Of a DNA stretch of 64,000 nt, positions 23,291-35,363 are shown piece after piece; the stretch's first letter is position 1, and the number at the start of each line of letters is the position of its first letter. Both the position numbers and the translations under genes were made by a program. The stretch lies in contig NC_053039.3 of assembly GCF_002575655.3 (NCBI RefSeq), positions 376,255,633 to 376,319,632 of the forward strand. Direction: 5' to 3'. Origin of the DNA: Aegilops tauschii subsp. strangulata (Eukaryota; Streptophyta; Magnoliopsida; Poales; Poaceae). Below the pieces are notes generated by a model, which was given only the letters and a program-made list of their open reading frames with translations, was not told the origin of the DNA and made no database searches.

Positions 23291-24999
23291 TGAAGGAAAT
23301 ATGCCCTAGAGGCAATAATAAAGTTATTATTTATTTCCTTATTTCGTGATAAATGTTTATTATTCATGCTAGAATTGTATTAACCGGAAACTTAGGGCAT
23401 GTGTGAATACATAGACAAACAGAGTGTCACTAGTATGCCTCTACTTGACTAGCTCGTTGAATCAAAGATGGTTAAGTTTCCTAGCCATAGACATGAGTTG
23501 TCATTTGATTAACGGGATCACATCATTAAAGAATGATGTGATTGACTTGACCCATTCCATTAGCTTAGCACTTGATTGTTTAGTATGTTGCTATTGCTTT
23601 CTTCATGACTTATACATGTTCCTATGACTATGAGATTATGCAACTCCCGAATACCGGAGGAACACTTTGTGTGCTACCAAACGTCCCAACAGAACTGGGT
23701 GATTATAAAGGTGGTCTACAGGTGTCTCTGATGGTACTTGTTGAGTTAGCATAGATCGAGATTAGGATTTGTCACTCCGATTGTCGGAGAGGTATCTCTG
23801 GGCCCTCTCGGTAAGGCACATCACTATAAGCCTTGCAAGCAATGTAACTAATGAGTTAGTTGCGGAATGATGCATTACGGAATGAGTAAAGAGAGTTGCC
23901 GGTAACGAGATTGAACTAGGTATTGTGATACCGACGATCGAATCTCGGGCAAGTAACATACCGATGACAAAGGGAACAATGTATGTTGTTATGCGTCTTA
24001 ACCGATAAAGATCTTCGTAGAATATGTAGGAGCCAATATGAGCATCCAGGTTCCGCTATTGGTTATTGACCGGAGATGTGTCTCTGTCATGTCTACATAG
24101 TTCTCGAACCCGTAGGGTCCGCACGCTTAACGTTCGGTGACGATCGGTATTATGAGTTTATGTGTTTTGATGTACCGAAGGTAGTTCGGAGTCCCGGACG
24201 AGATCGGGGACATGACGAGGAGTCTCGAAATGGTTGAGACGTAAAGATCAATATATTGGACGACTATATTCGGACATCGGAAAGGTTCCGCGTGATTCGG
24301 GTATTTTTCGGAGTACCGGAGAGTTACGGGAATTCGTATTGGGCCTTAATGGGCCATATGGGAAAGGAGAGAAAGGTCTCAAAGGGTGGCCGCAGCCCTC
24401 CCCATGGACTGATCCGAATTAGACTAGGGAGGGGGGCGCCCCCTTCCTTCCTTCTCCCTTCCCTTTTTCCTATTCCATGTGGGAGGTGGAATCCTACAAG
24501 GAATAGGGAGTCCTAGTTGGACTCCACACTTGGGCGCGCCCTATGAGGGCCGGTCTCCTCCTCCCTCCATCCTTTATATACGTGGCCAGGGGGCACCCCA
24601 TAGACACACAAGTTGATCAGTTGATCTTTTAGCTGTGTGCGGTGTCCCCCTCCACCATAATCCACCTCGGTCATATCGTAGCGGTGCTTAGGCGAAGCCC
24701 TGCGTTGGTAGCATCATCATCACCGTCGTGCTGACGGAACTCTCCCGCGAAGCTCTGCTGGATCGTGAGTTTGTGGGACGTCACCGAGTTGAACGTGTGC
24801 TAAACTCGGAGGTGCCGTGTGTTCGGTACTTGGATCGGTCGGATCGTGAAGACGTACGACTACATTAACCGCGTTGTCATAACGCTTCCGCTTACGCTCT
24901 ACGAGGGTACATAGACGACACTCTCCCCTCTTGTTGCTATGCATCACCGTGATCTTGCGTGTACATAGGAAATTTTTGAAATTACTACGTTCCCCAACA
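23291..24999 (+). repeat. 5' LTR of the copia element
   Basis: Full-length, 1,709 bp, TGAAGGAAATATGCC to CCCCAACA. TATA box TTTATATA at 24573-24580. Open frames within it are not genes. It is the reference for the solo LTR at 905-2375 and the truncated 3' LTR. Confidence 0.95.
24573..24580 (+). promoter_or_regulatory. TATA box in 5' LTR
   Basis: TTTATATA preceded by a C/T-rich stretch and followed by the gacacacaagttgatcag region, at the conserved LTR position. Likely start-site element for the retrotransposon RNA. Confidence 0.55.
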
Positions 25000-25000
25000 G

Positions 25001-25012
25001 TGGTATCAGAGC
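25001..25012 (+). promoter_or_regulatory. Primer-binding site (initiator Met tRNA)
   Basis: TGGTATCAGAGC one base after the LTR end, complementary to the 3' end of plant initiator methionine tRNA, where minus-strand cDNA synthesis starts. Confidence 0.93.
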
Positions 25013-26035
25013 CAGGTTTATGCGTAGATGTTATATGCACGAGTAGAACACAAGTGAGTTGTGGGCGATACAAGTCATACTGCTTACCAGCATGTCATAC
25101 TTTGATTCGGCGGTATTGTTGGATGAAGCGGCTCGGACCGACATTACGCGTACGCTTACGTGAGACTGGTTCTAGCGACGTGCTTCGCACACAGGTGGCT
25201 GGCGGGTGTCAGTTTCTCCAACTTTAGTTCAATCGAGTGTGGCTACGCCCGGTCCTTGTGAAGGTTAAAACAACACATACTTGATGAAATATCGTTGTGG
25301 TTTTGATGCGTAGGTAAGAATGGTTCTTGCTCAGCCCATAGCAGCCACGTAAAACTTGCAACAACAAAGTAGAGGATGTCTAACTTGTTTTTGCAGGGCA
25401 TATTGTGATGTGATATGGTCAAGACATGATGAGATATAAATTGTTGTATGAGATGATCCTATTTTGTTAAAGTTATCGGCAACTGGCAGGAGCCTTATGG
25501 TTGTCTCTATATTGCATAAGATGCTAGTGCCATGTAATTGCTTTACTTTATCGCTATGCGATAGCAATAGTTGCAAAAGCAATAGCTGGTGAGACGACCA
25601 TGTAACGACACGTTGATAAAAGATCAAGATGATGGAGATCATGGTGTCATGCCGATAACAATGGAGATCCTGATAGTACTTTGGAGATGGAGATCAAAAG
25701 CACAAGATGATGATGGCCATATCATGTCACATATTTTGCTTGCATGTGATGTTTATCTTTTATACATCTTATTTTGCTTAGTTCGGCGGTAGATTTATAA
25801 GATGAACCCTTACTAAAATTTCAAGGTATAAGTGTTCTCCCTGAGTATGCACCATTGCCAAAGTTCGTCGTGCCGAGACACCATGTGATGATCGGGTGTG
25901 ATAAGCTCTACGTTCACATACAACGGGTGCAAGCCCGTTTTGCACACGCAGAAATACTCGGGTTAAAGTTGACGAGCGTAGGATATGCAGATATGGCCTC
26001 GGAACACTGAGACCGAAAGGTCGAGCGTGAATCAT
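25013..26035 (+). other. Copia 5' leader, first part
   Basis: Untranslated leader of the copia element with no credible ORF. It continues seamlessly at 55561 after removal of the CACTA and one CAT. The leader ends before the gag start near 55817. Confidence 0.75.
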
Positions 26036-26529
26036 CACTACCAAAAAAAGACACATCCGTGACATTTTGGGCCGAACGAAAATATTTTCTGTCATACTTA
26101 TGACACTTCTATGACGATAATTGTGACAAAACTCGGTATCATCATAGATGTGGTGGGGTCCTACTTCTATGAGAGAAAATCATGACAGAAAATGGGCTTT
26201 TTGTCCTGGGCGGGCCGGAGACGCAGCTGCATGACATTCTTTGGGCCGTCCATGACGGAAAAAACCGTGGTAGAAGCAAGGGCGTGGAAAATATCGGGGA
26301 GTCCCTGGTTACGATGGGTGGTCGGCGGCCGAGCGATGCGCGTTTCTCTCATACATACGCGCGTGTGTGCGAGGCATTGGGCTCTAACTGAACCCATGTG
26401 AGGCGTTGGGCTCTAACTGAACCCGAGCGATTGCACTACAGGCTACGCGTTACTGAACCCGAGCGATCGATCAATGGCTGTTAACTGAACCCGATCGAGC
26501 GATTCCTTCGCTACTGCTGCTAACTGAAG

Positions 26530-27330
26530 CCGATCGATGCTGCCTCTGGATGAACAGTGAGCGTTGCGGCGGGGGGGGGGGGGGTTGGATGAATAGTTCC
26601 TGGTGGGGGTGGATGAACAGGTCCCCGTGGCATTGCCTCTGAATGAACAGTGAGCATTGCAGGGGGGTTTGGATGAACAGTTCCCGGTGGGGGTGGATGA
26701 ACAGGACCCCAATCGTTCGAGCCGGTTGGGGCTGGATGAACAGGACCCCGTGGAGGGCAGGATGAACAGGACCACCCCATGGAGGGTAGGATGAACAGTA
26801 GACAGTGGAGGGCAGGTTGAACAGGAGCCCGTGGAGAGGGCTGGTTGAACAGGAGCCCGTGGAGAGGGCTGGTTGAACAGTAGCCGGTGGAGTAGCGCGC
26901 GGTGGAGGCTGGATGAACAGGAGCCCGTGGATGAACAGTCGCAGGTGGAGGCTGGAGGAGGTCGACGGTGGATGAACAGTAGCCCGTGGAGGCTGGAGGG
27001 GGTCGACGGTGGAGATGAACAGTATCCCCTGGAGTCCCGTTCTGTGGTACGCCACACCCCTCCCGATGAATAGGACCCCCGTTTCGACCGTAGCGCTCCA
27101 ACACAAGTCCGTTTCCTCCGTTTTGCGGTACGCCACACCCCTCCCGATCAACAGGACCCCCGTTTCGACCGTAGGAGGTCCGTTTCCTCCATTTTGCGGT
27201 ACACCAGACCCCTCCTGATGAACATGATCCCGTTTCGAATGTGGCCGGTCGAACACAAGGTCGTTTCCTCCGTTCTGCGGTACGCCAAGCCTCGTTTCCA
27301 TCGGCTGTTCTGTCCAAGCCCTCCCGATGA
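26530..27330. repeat. GATGAACAG minisatellite (subterminal)
   Basis: The word gatgaacag or gttgaacag recurs some 20-30 times, spaced mostly 20-45 bp, with linkers such as gagcccgtgg and gaccccgtggaggg. The right part changes to atgaacaggacccccgtttc with tcctccgttttgcggtacgc between. Overlapping long open frames on both strands result from the repeat and carry no domain. Contains a G-run near 26571-26584. Confidence 0.8.
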
Positions 27331-27639
27331 ACACGACGACGCATTCCGTTCTGACCCAGCCGGTTGGCTCCCCATGAACACGATGACGACGCTGTTTCTC
27401 CGTTCCGACCCAGCCATGTACACGAGGCCTGGCCGTACGTACGCGCGAGTAGGCGTTCGAAACCCTGCCCGTATGTACGTACGTGGCTGTATTTACTTGC
27501 TTGCACCCTGGCCGCTGTACGTACGTGTACATGCTACGTGCGTGCCTCTACTACGACACGTGCGCGCCTCTACATCGACCAGTATGTACGTACACGTTCG
27601 CGACCAGAATGATAACGCTACGTACGCTTCGACCATGTG

Positions 27640-30600
27640 GGTCCCGACTGCCAGGCACTTCCTTGCGTGCGAAGATGTAGCTGGTGGGTCCCAGCAGTCA
27701 GGGGAAACCTTTTTCATGAAATACGGTGGCCTGTCCGGTGGGTCCCCGCTGTCAGGTGGAGGAATAATTATTTTGCACGTAATAAGGAGGCATTTCCTTG
27801 CTGCGGCCGTGGACCCAGCTGTCAGCCTCTCCACGTACAGTCCACGTCCGATGGAAGCCGTTCCTTGACCACGTTGACCACGCCGCGCCGAGAGCACCTG
27901 GGCGGTGGACGACGGCAAGGCCTAGGAAGGGGACGACACGGATCCGGGGAAGACGCGGCAGTGGATGCCCATGCGTAGAGGAGTATGAGGGTCACTGGTT
28001 CGCTGTGGTGTGAGGCTGCCGTCGCCGCAGAATAACAGGGGGTGTGGGTGAGTAGAGGGATGGCCTGGCCAGCAGTGGGAGTAGTAGGGGGCGGTGAGGC
28101 CTCCGCCGCATCACAGCCGGCCATGGGAGGCAGGAGCACGAGGCACGACCGGCGCTGCTTTGGGCGGCTGGAGCAAGAAGACCAGAGGTTGAAGAAGCAC
28201 TACGGCCATTGGATGGACATCGTACGGTGACTAGAGCTAGAATCGTGCATATTGACTAAGTTGACAAAGCCCTCCGTCCCCGTCAACTTAGTAGGCCCAC
28301 AAGTTAGCCTGCCACTACACTGGGTCCCAGCTAGCAGGGAGAGTATTCATTTTTTTGTGCGTAATAAGGAGGCACTTCCTTGTGTGCGAAGATATAGCCG
28401 GTGGGCCAAGCTGTCAGCGACGGTAACGTTTTTTTCACGAAATACAGAGGCCCTTTCGGTGGGTCCCAGATGTCAGGTGGAGGAATCATTATTTTGCGCG
28501 TAATAAGGAGGCATTTCCTTGCGTGCGGCCGTGGACCCAGCTGTCAGCCTCTCCACGTACAGTCCACTTCAGATGCATGTCGGTCGTTGACCATGTTGAC
28601 CAGGCCGCGCCGAGAGCACCAGGGCGGTGGACGACGACGAAGCCTAGGAAGGGAACGACACGGAGCCAGGGAAGACTCGGCAGTTGTTTCCCACGCAGAG
28701 CGGAGTACGACTGTACGAGGGTTTACTAATTCCTCTGCCGTCGCCGGAGAATAACAGCAGGTGTGGGTGAGTAGAGGGATGGCTAGGCCAGCGATGGGAG
28801 TACGGTGGGGCGATGAGGCCTGCGCGATAGCACAGCCGGCCGCGGGGAGGAGGGAGCAGGCAGTCCCACCGGCGCTTGTTTGAGCGGCTGGAGCAGGAAG
28901 AGCAGAGATTGAAGAAGCACGACGACCGTTGGATGGACATCCAACAGTCACTGCTTGTGCGTCAACCTTTTTTTAGGAAAGCCTCAAATCTGTGGAAAAC
29001 ATCATACAACCCATCTGCCATTATTTCTAATAATTTACAACCCATTTGCTAATTCTTAAGGTTTTTTTGGAGCCAATATTCTTTTTGTTAGCATTACATC
29101 CCATATTGTGGCCACGGTTAAAAAATTATACAAAATTTTGCATATTTCAGTGCGGTCCGAACTGTTTTTAATCCCGAAATTTCGAGTCACATTCAAACTG
29201 ATTTTAAAAATAAATGTATATCAATATAAAATCCAACAAATTGTCCATGCATAAAAATCAATGCAATTTGAAATATTGAAATGAAAAAAAGAAATTTGAA
29301 ACTAATTGCCGGTTTGATGTGTTTCAAAAATGTACAACCCATTTCTCATTACTGATAGGCCATTTTCTCGGCCAGCCGAATGAAGCTCTCCTCGTCTTGA
29401 AAGATTTGTAGCGCAACAGGACTGACAAAGCAACTTACTTCGCAAATCACGAAAAAACTGGGTTGTGGCCGTGGACCCAGCTGTCAGCCTCTCCACGTAC
29501 AGTACTCTTCCAATGGAAGTCGGTCGTTGACCACATTGACCACGCCGCGCCGAGAGCACCAAGGCAGTGGACGACGACGAGGCCTAGGAAGGGGACAACG
29601 CGGAGCCGGGGAAGACGCGGCAGTGGATGCCCACGCAGAGAGGAGTACGAGGGTTCACTGGTTCGGCTGTGGTGTGAGGCTGCCGTCGTCGCAGAATAAC
29701 AGGGGTGTGGGTGAGTGGAGGGATGGCCTGGCCAGCGGTGGGAGTAGTATGGGGGCGGTGAGGCCTCCGCGGCAGCACAGCCGGCCATGGGAGGCAGGAG
29801 CAGGCGGCACGACCAGCGCTGCTTTGGGCGGCTGGAGCAAGAAGACCAGAGGTTGAAGAAGCACTATGGCCGTTGGATGGACATCATACGGTCACTCGAG
29901 CTAGAATCGTTCATATTGACTAAGTTGACAAAGCCCTCTGTCCCCGTCAACTTAGTAGGCCCACAAGTCAGCCACCCACCATGGTGGGTCCCAGCTAGCA
30001 GGGGGGTATTCATTTTTTTGTGCGTAATAAGGAGGCACTTCCTTGCGTGCGAATATATAGCTGGTGGGTCCAAGCTGTCAGCGGTGGTAACGTTTTTTCC
30101 GCGAAATACAGAAGCCCTTTTGGTGGGTCCCAGATATCAGGTGGAGGAATCATTATTTTGCGCATAATGAGGCATTTCCTTGCATGCGGCCGTGGACCCA
30201 GCTGTCAGCCTCTCCATGTACAGTCCACTTCACATGCATGTCGGCCGTTGACCACGTTGACCAGGCCGCGCCGAGAGCACCAGGGCGGTGGACGATGGTG
30301 AGGCCTAGGAAGGGAACGACACGGAGCCAGGGAAGACTCGACAGTTGTTTCCCACGCGGAGCGGAGTACGACTGTACGAGGGTTTACTGATTCGTCTGCC
30401 GTCGCTGGAGAATAACAACAGGTGTGGGTGAGTAGAGGGATGGCAAGGCCAGCGATGGGAGTAAGGTGGGGCGATGAGGCCTGCGCGGAAGCACAGCCGG
30501 CTGCGGGGAGGAGGGAGCAGGCAGTCCCGCCGACGCTTGCTTGAGCGGCTGGAGCAGGAAGAGCAGAGATTGAATAAGCACGACGGCCGTTGGATGGACA

Positions 30601-32612
30601 TCCAACAGTCACTGCTTGTGCGTCAACCTTTTTTTAGGAAAGCCTCAAATCTGTGGAAAACATCATACAGCCCATCTGCCATTATTTCTAATAATTTACA
30701 GCCCATTTGCTAATTCTTAAGGTTTTTTGGAGCCCATATTCTTTTTGTTATCATTACAGCCCATATTGTGGCCACGGTTAAAAAATTATACGATATTTTG
30801 CATATTTCGGTGCGGTCCGATTTGATTTTAATCCCGAAATTTCGAGTCACATTCAAACTGATTTTAAAAATAAATGTATATCAATATAAAATCCAACAAA
30901 TTGTCCACACATAAAAATCAATGCAATTTAAAATCTCGAAATGAAAAAAAGAAATTTGAAACAAATTGTCGGTTTGATGTGTTTTTTAAAATGTACATCC
31001 CATTTCTTATTACTGATAGGCTATTTTCTCGGCTAGCCAAATGAAGCTCTCCTCGTCTTGAAAGATTTGCAGCCCAACAGGCCTGACAAAGCGACTTACT
31101 TGGCAAATCTCAAAAAAAGTGGGATGTGGCCGTGGACCCAGCTGTCAGCCTCTCCACGTACAGTACTCTTCCGATGGAAGTCGGTCGTTCGCCACATTGA
31201 CCACGCCGCGCCGAGAGCACCAAGGCGGTGGACGATGGCGAGGCCTAGGAAGGGGACGATGCGGAGCCGGGGAAGACACGGCAATGGATGCCCACGCGGA
31301 GAGGAGTACGAGGGTTCACTGGTTCGGCTGCGGTGTGAGGCTGCCGTCGCCGCAGAATAACAGGGGGTGTGGGTGAGTGGAGGGATGGCCTGGCCAGCGG
31401 TGGGAGTAGTATGGGGGCGGTGAGGCCTCCGTGGCAGCATAGCCGACCATGGGAGGCAGGAGCAGGCGGCACGACCGGCGCTGCTTTGGGCGGCTGGAGC
31501 AAGAAGACTAGAGGTTGAAGAAGCACTATGGCCGTTGGATGGACATCGTACGGTCACTGAGCTAGAATCGTTCATATTGACTAAGTTGACAAAGCCCTCT
31601 GTCCCCGTCAACTTAGTAGGCCCACAAGTCAGCCACCCACCATGGTGGGTCCCAGCTGGCAGGGGGTATTCATTTTTTTGTGCGTCATAAGGAGGCACTT
31701 CCTTGCGTGCGAAGATATAGCTGGTGGGTCCGACCTGTCAGCAGGGGGACGTTTTTTCGCGAAATACAGAAGCCCTTCCCATGGGTCCTAGCTATCAGGT
31801 GGAGGAATCATTATTTTGCGCGTAATAAGGAGGCATTTCCTTGCGTGCGGCCGTGGACCCAGCTGTCAGCCTCTACACGTACAGTCCACTTCCGATGGAT
31901 ATCGTTCATTGACCACATTGACCAGGCCGCGCCGAGAGCACCAGGGCGGTGGACGAGGACGAGGCCTAGGAAGGGAACGACACGGAGCCAGGGAAGACTC
32001 GTCTGCCGTCCCCGGAGAATAACAGCAGGTGTGGGTGAGTAGAGGTATGGCTAGGCCAGCGATGGGAGTACGGTGGGGCGGTGGGGCCTGCGCGGCAGCA
32101 TAGCCGGCCGCAGGAGGAGGGAGCAGGCAGTCCCGCCGGCGCTTGTTTGAGCGGCTGGAGCAGGAAAAGCAGAGATTGAAGAAGCACGACAGCCGTTGGA
32201 TGGACATCCAACAGTCACTGCTCTCGTGTGCATTATTTCTAATAATGTACAACCCATTTGCTAATTCTTAAGAATTTTTTTGGAGCCCATCTTCTTTTTG
32301 TTAGCATTACACCCATATTGTGGCCATAGTTAAAAAGTATACGAATTTTTTGCATATTTCGGAGCGGTCAACTGTTTTTAATCCCGAAATATCAGTTCAC
32401 ATTCAAACTATTTTGAAAAATAATTTATATAAATATAAAATCCAAATAATTGTCCACGCATAAAAATCAATGGAATTTAAAATCTTGTAATGAAAAAAAA
32501 TTGAAACCAATTCCCGGTTTGATGTGTTTTAAAAATGTACAGCCCATTTCTAGGCAAACCGGATGAAACTCTCCTCGTCTTGAAAGATTTGCAGCCCAGC
32601 AGGGCTGATAAT
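27640..32612. repeat. Higher-order tandem repeat, 1,661-bp unit, about 3 copies
   Basis: The landmark ggccgtggacccagctgtca occurs at 27805, 28527, 29467, 30188, 31128 and 31849. Steps alternate 721-722 and 940 bp, so a two-part unit (A about 722, B about 940) repeats every 1,661-1,662 bp. A partial unit precedes it (27640-27804). B units end in an AT-rich block (28960-29460, 30620-31120, 32220-32612). The third unit has about 75 bp missing near 31999. Each A unit repeats the text GRLEQEDQRLKKHYG in a short frame, but the pattern of lesions suggests non-coding DNA. Confidence 0.93.
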
Positions 32613-33005
32613 GCAAGTAGGCCTCGTTTGGGTATTTCTTAAAAAAAAATAGAACTGGGCTAGCCATTTTCAACAAGAAAAAAACACAATTGGGCTCATG
32701 TTGTGGTAAACATAAATAAAACCCTGGCTAGACGGGCCATAGCCCCCGCACAGCCCCGTTGTTACCCTGATCCGTTGCTAAAACTAGTATAAATAACTGG
32801 TTGGGATTTGTTAGTTGTTACAATATTTCACTCTAAATTAAACGACTGGCAAGCCATTTGCCTTGCTTCAAAGAAAATATGACAGTCACAGCCGAGCTGA
32901 AAAGGGCAAGAACATCTAACTCCAGCTTACAAACTGTACAAAAGCACGAGGGTTAATTGTTCATCAGGTTTACAAAAAAACCCAGGTTAAAAAGGGCAAC
33001 AACAT
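32613..33005. other. Spacer between repeat array and F-box pseudogene
   Basis: AT-rich DNA, including gccatagcccccgcacagcccc and a repeated phrase aaaagggcaa(g/c)aacatctaactccag (about 32906 and 32989). It may include the 3' untranslated part of the F-box gene. Nothing else recognised. Confidence 0.45.
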
Positions 33006-34729
33006 CTAACTCCAACACTGTTTTTGGCAGTCACAGTCAAATGCATCGGTCAGGTCCATAGAATGAACATCCTGGGTTGTAAAATTTACTGGATTATGAC
33101 CGCAATATGTTGTAAATAGAAGCCCGACACGTTCAGAAGCTCTTTTGCCCACCTGAAACTCCTTTTTTGCTGTTACACATACCCATCCGTCAAAACCATG
33201 CTGCTGATAAACTTAAGCCTGATGGACAATAGTAACCTCGCATTCAGCAGGAAGAATGTGACAAATGTAGTGTTTGCACGGTTGGCTACATATCGTTCTA
33301 GCGTTATTGTCTTCAATCGAATCTCATGAGAAGTGAGAAAATCCCGATGCTTACGAATCCACCGATTGGTTATAACTTTCTTACCCCATCTTGTTGCCTA
33401 AATAGATATGAATATTGAAAACAGTTAAGGTCTAAAAAAAGAGTGTCGAAAGAGCAACAGCCGAACGGTTAATTCTAGTACACTATATGCGGGCTTCCAA
33501 TGTGCGTGAAATTATCACCTTTATATACAACTTCTCCAGACATGGAAAGCATTGCAGCAAGCCAATAATCTTGTTCAGATCAAAACTATTCATTTGGATA
33601 TATAAGATCTTGACAGAATCCAGCACCATTGATAGGCCATCCATGGAGAAACTCTTCATTGAGCATAGAACATAATATTAGTACAAAATGTGTACTCCAA
33701 GATGACGTATAACTTATGCGCAAAAATTTAAAATGCAGCTTATGGTTACAAGTGTAGATGATAATGTAAAGTACCTGAAGAACTGTGGAGCCAAACACCA
33801 TATTGAAATGAGCATAGAGATCATGCATTACACCCAAGGTCTCCAGTTTAGGCGCAGAGAGGACGGTTATTTGCAACGGTGAATAACTAGAATCAATGAT
33901 CAACCTTTGAAGTGAAGGGGCATCTTTGATGATGAGCTGCCTTCCGTCAAAACAAATTCCAATTCTTACAAGGTTAGGCGACTTTATGTGGAGACAACCG
34001 ATTCTAACTGTGAAAACAAGAACCAAGCACTCCAGGGCAGGGCAACTGGAGTGGATGATGCTGTGCAATGAGGCCTCCGATATACGAACCCGCACAAGTG
34101 AAAGTTTCTTCAGAAATGGGAGTCGAAGGTTTAGTACCAGATTGTCTGGTAGGTCGCACAGCGCAAAGGTGGCGGTGTGGAGAGAGGAGGAAAACCGCAA
34201 GATGGACATCGGTGCCGAGTGCACAGGTAGATGGCGTTCGGTATCTGGTAGGTGATTTCCAGGGGAATAGTAGAACTCAAGCAGCTGTAGTTCTATGAAT
34301 TCAGGGGATTTTAGCCAGGCGTCCACAGTGCAGGGCATGGTATGCTTGCTCAGGTAGCATGACGGGGTGCAGAGGCTTTGAACGGAGCCCTGGTGGGACG
34401 AGATGATAGCTCTGGGGATTTCAAAATCATTGAAGAGAGATAGTTGACGACAAGCGAGATTAAGGGGCACGGCGCGCCATAGAGGGAGCCACCGAATTGA
34501 GAGGACTTGGGTGCGGCAGCAATCCTTGGTGGGGAGAAGCGAGATGGTCTCCCCAAGGACAGCGTCCGGGAGATCGCTGATGCGGTCCACTCGAGATTCT
34601 ACGGGTTCCTAGGATCCGGTGGGGGCGGGGTCACGGCTTCTCCCCGTGCTGCCGGGTGCGGGATCTACAACAGGCGTCGCCGCTAGCGGGAGCCTCATCT
34701 TCTTGGCACTGGGGGTCAGCCGACTCCAT
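33006..34729 (-). pseudogene. F-box/LRR-FBD gene, three exons, broken
   Basis: Grass F-box proteins of this type are substrate adaptors of SCF ubiquitin ligases. Exon 1 (34729-33775) starts MESADPQCQEDEAP; a TGA and a frameshift follow. Then comes the F-box DRISDLPDAVLGETISLLPT with IRWLPLWRAVPLNL, and leucine-rich text (LRLPFLKKLSLVRVRISEAS, SAPKLETLGVM). The exon ends TVLQ at a GT donor. Exon 2 (about 33655-33519) reads SMDGLSMVLDSVKILYIQ and LLQCFPCLEKLYIK, then GT. Exon 3 (33397-33006) reads RWIRKHRDFLTSHEIRLKTI and FFLLNARLLLSIRL, the FBD domain. A further 1-nt shift precedes GWVCVTAKKEFQVGKRASER and the stop TAG 33008-33006. Intron borders are intact, so this is a genomic rather than retro copy. 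Length is near the family norm. Confidence 0.85.
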
Positions 34730-35363
34730 TTTCCTCGAGGGCGTCGTGTCGCGCTCACGGATTTGAGCAGAGTAACGCATGGCGAGCCTAGTTGTAGTGC
34801 GAGTGAAGAAGAAGGGGAGCTGGGGTTTTTCTATAGTAGTGAGGAAGAAGGGGAGCTGGGGTTTTCTGTAGGAGTGAGGTGAGGAATTTGGGGGTACGAG
34901 TGGAGCGAGCTGACGTGAGGTGGGTGGGAGTGAGGAGGAAGAAGAACACCCAGGTTTTTTTGGGGGGCGGTGTGCTGGGTGTGGGTAGCGCCTCTCATTC
35001 AGTAAATATATGAACTTTTGAATTGATTTTACTATTTACTAGGGTGGATGGGCTGTTTTGTCTTGGGCCCAGAGAAACAATTACTACTAGTACAGTGGAG
35101 ACACTCTACAGCTACCCACAAAAACAATTACTACTAGTACAGTGGATACAATACCGCTTCTGGCTCCTCCGAGGTCATCGAAACGTCTCCCTCTACTGAA
35201 TGCCATTATACTTTTGTTCACCGACATGCGGGCCATGTAGCGCGCGGGCCCAAATGCCATCCACCAAATTAGAAGGCAGTATGCAGGCGGAGAGTCACCT
35301 CGGTCGTAGCGCGGCAATAACGAGTCGTCGTATCACAAAACCCCACCTCCCCGCAGTCTAAGT
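34730..35363. other. F-box 5' flank and spacer
   Basis: Upstream DNA of the F-box copy with a direct duplication gaagaaggggagctggggtt (about 34807 and 34846), and a second duplication aacaattactactagtacagtgga (about 35078 and 35122). No further gene; the region may hold the captured promoter. Confidence 0.5.

Noticed and set aside
25001..25012. tRNA gene
   Set aside because: Only the 12-base primer-binding complement is present; no tRNA fold surrounds it.
26443..27532. Frame of about 350 codons, repetitive protein
   Set aside because: All three minus-strand frames are open because of the GATGAACAG minisatellite; text such as SSTGSCSS is repeat composition, not a domain.
28544..32252. Conserved open frames in the 1,661-bp repeats
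   Set aside because: Conservation follows the tandem duplication itself, frames exist on both strands, and lesions occur without regard to codon position.
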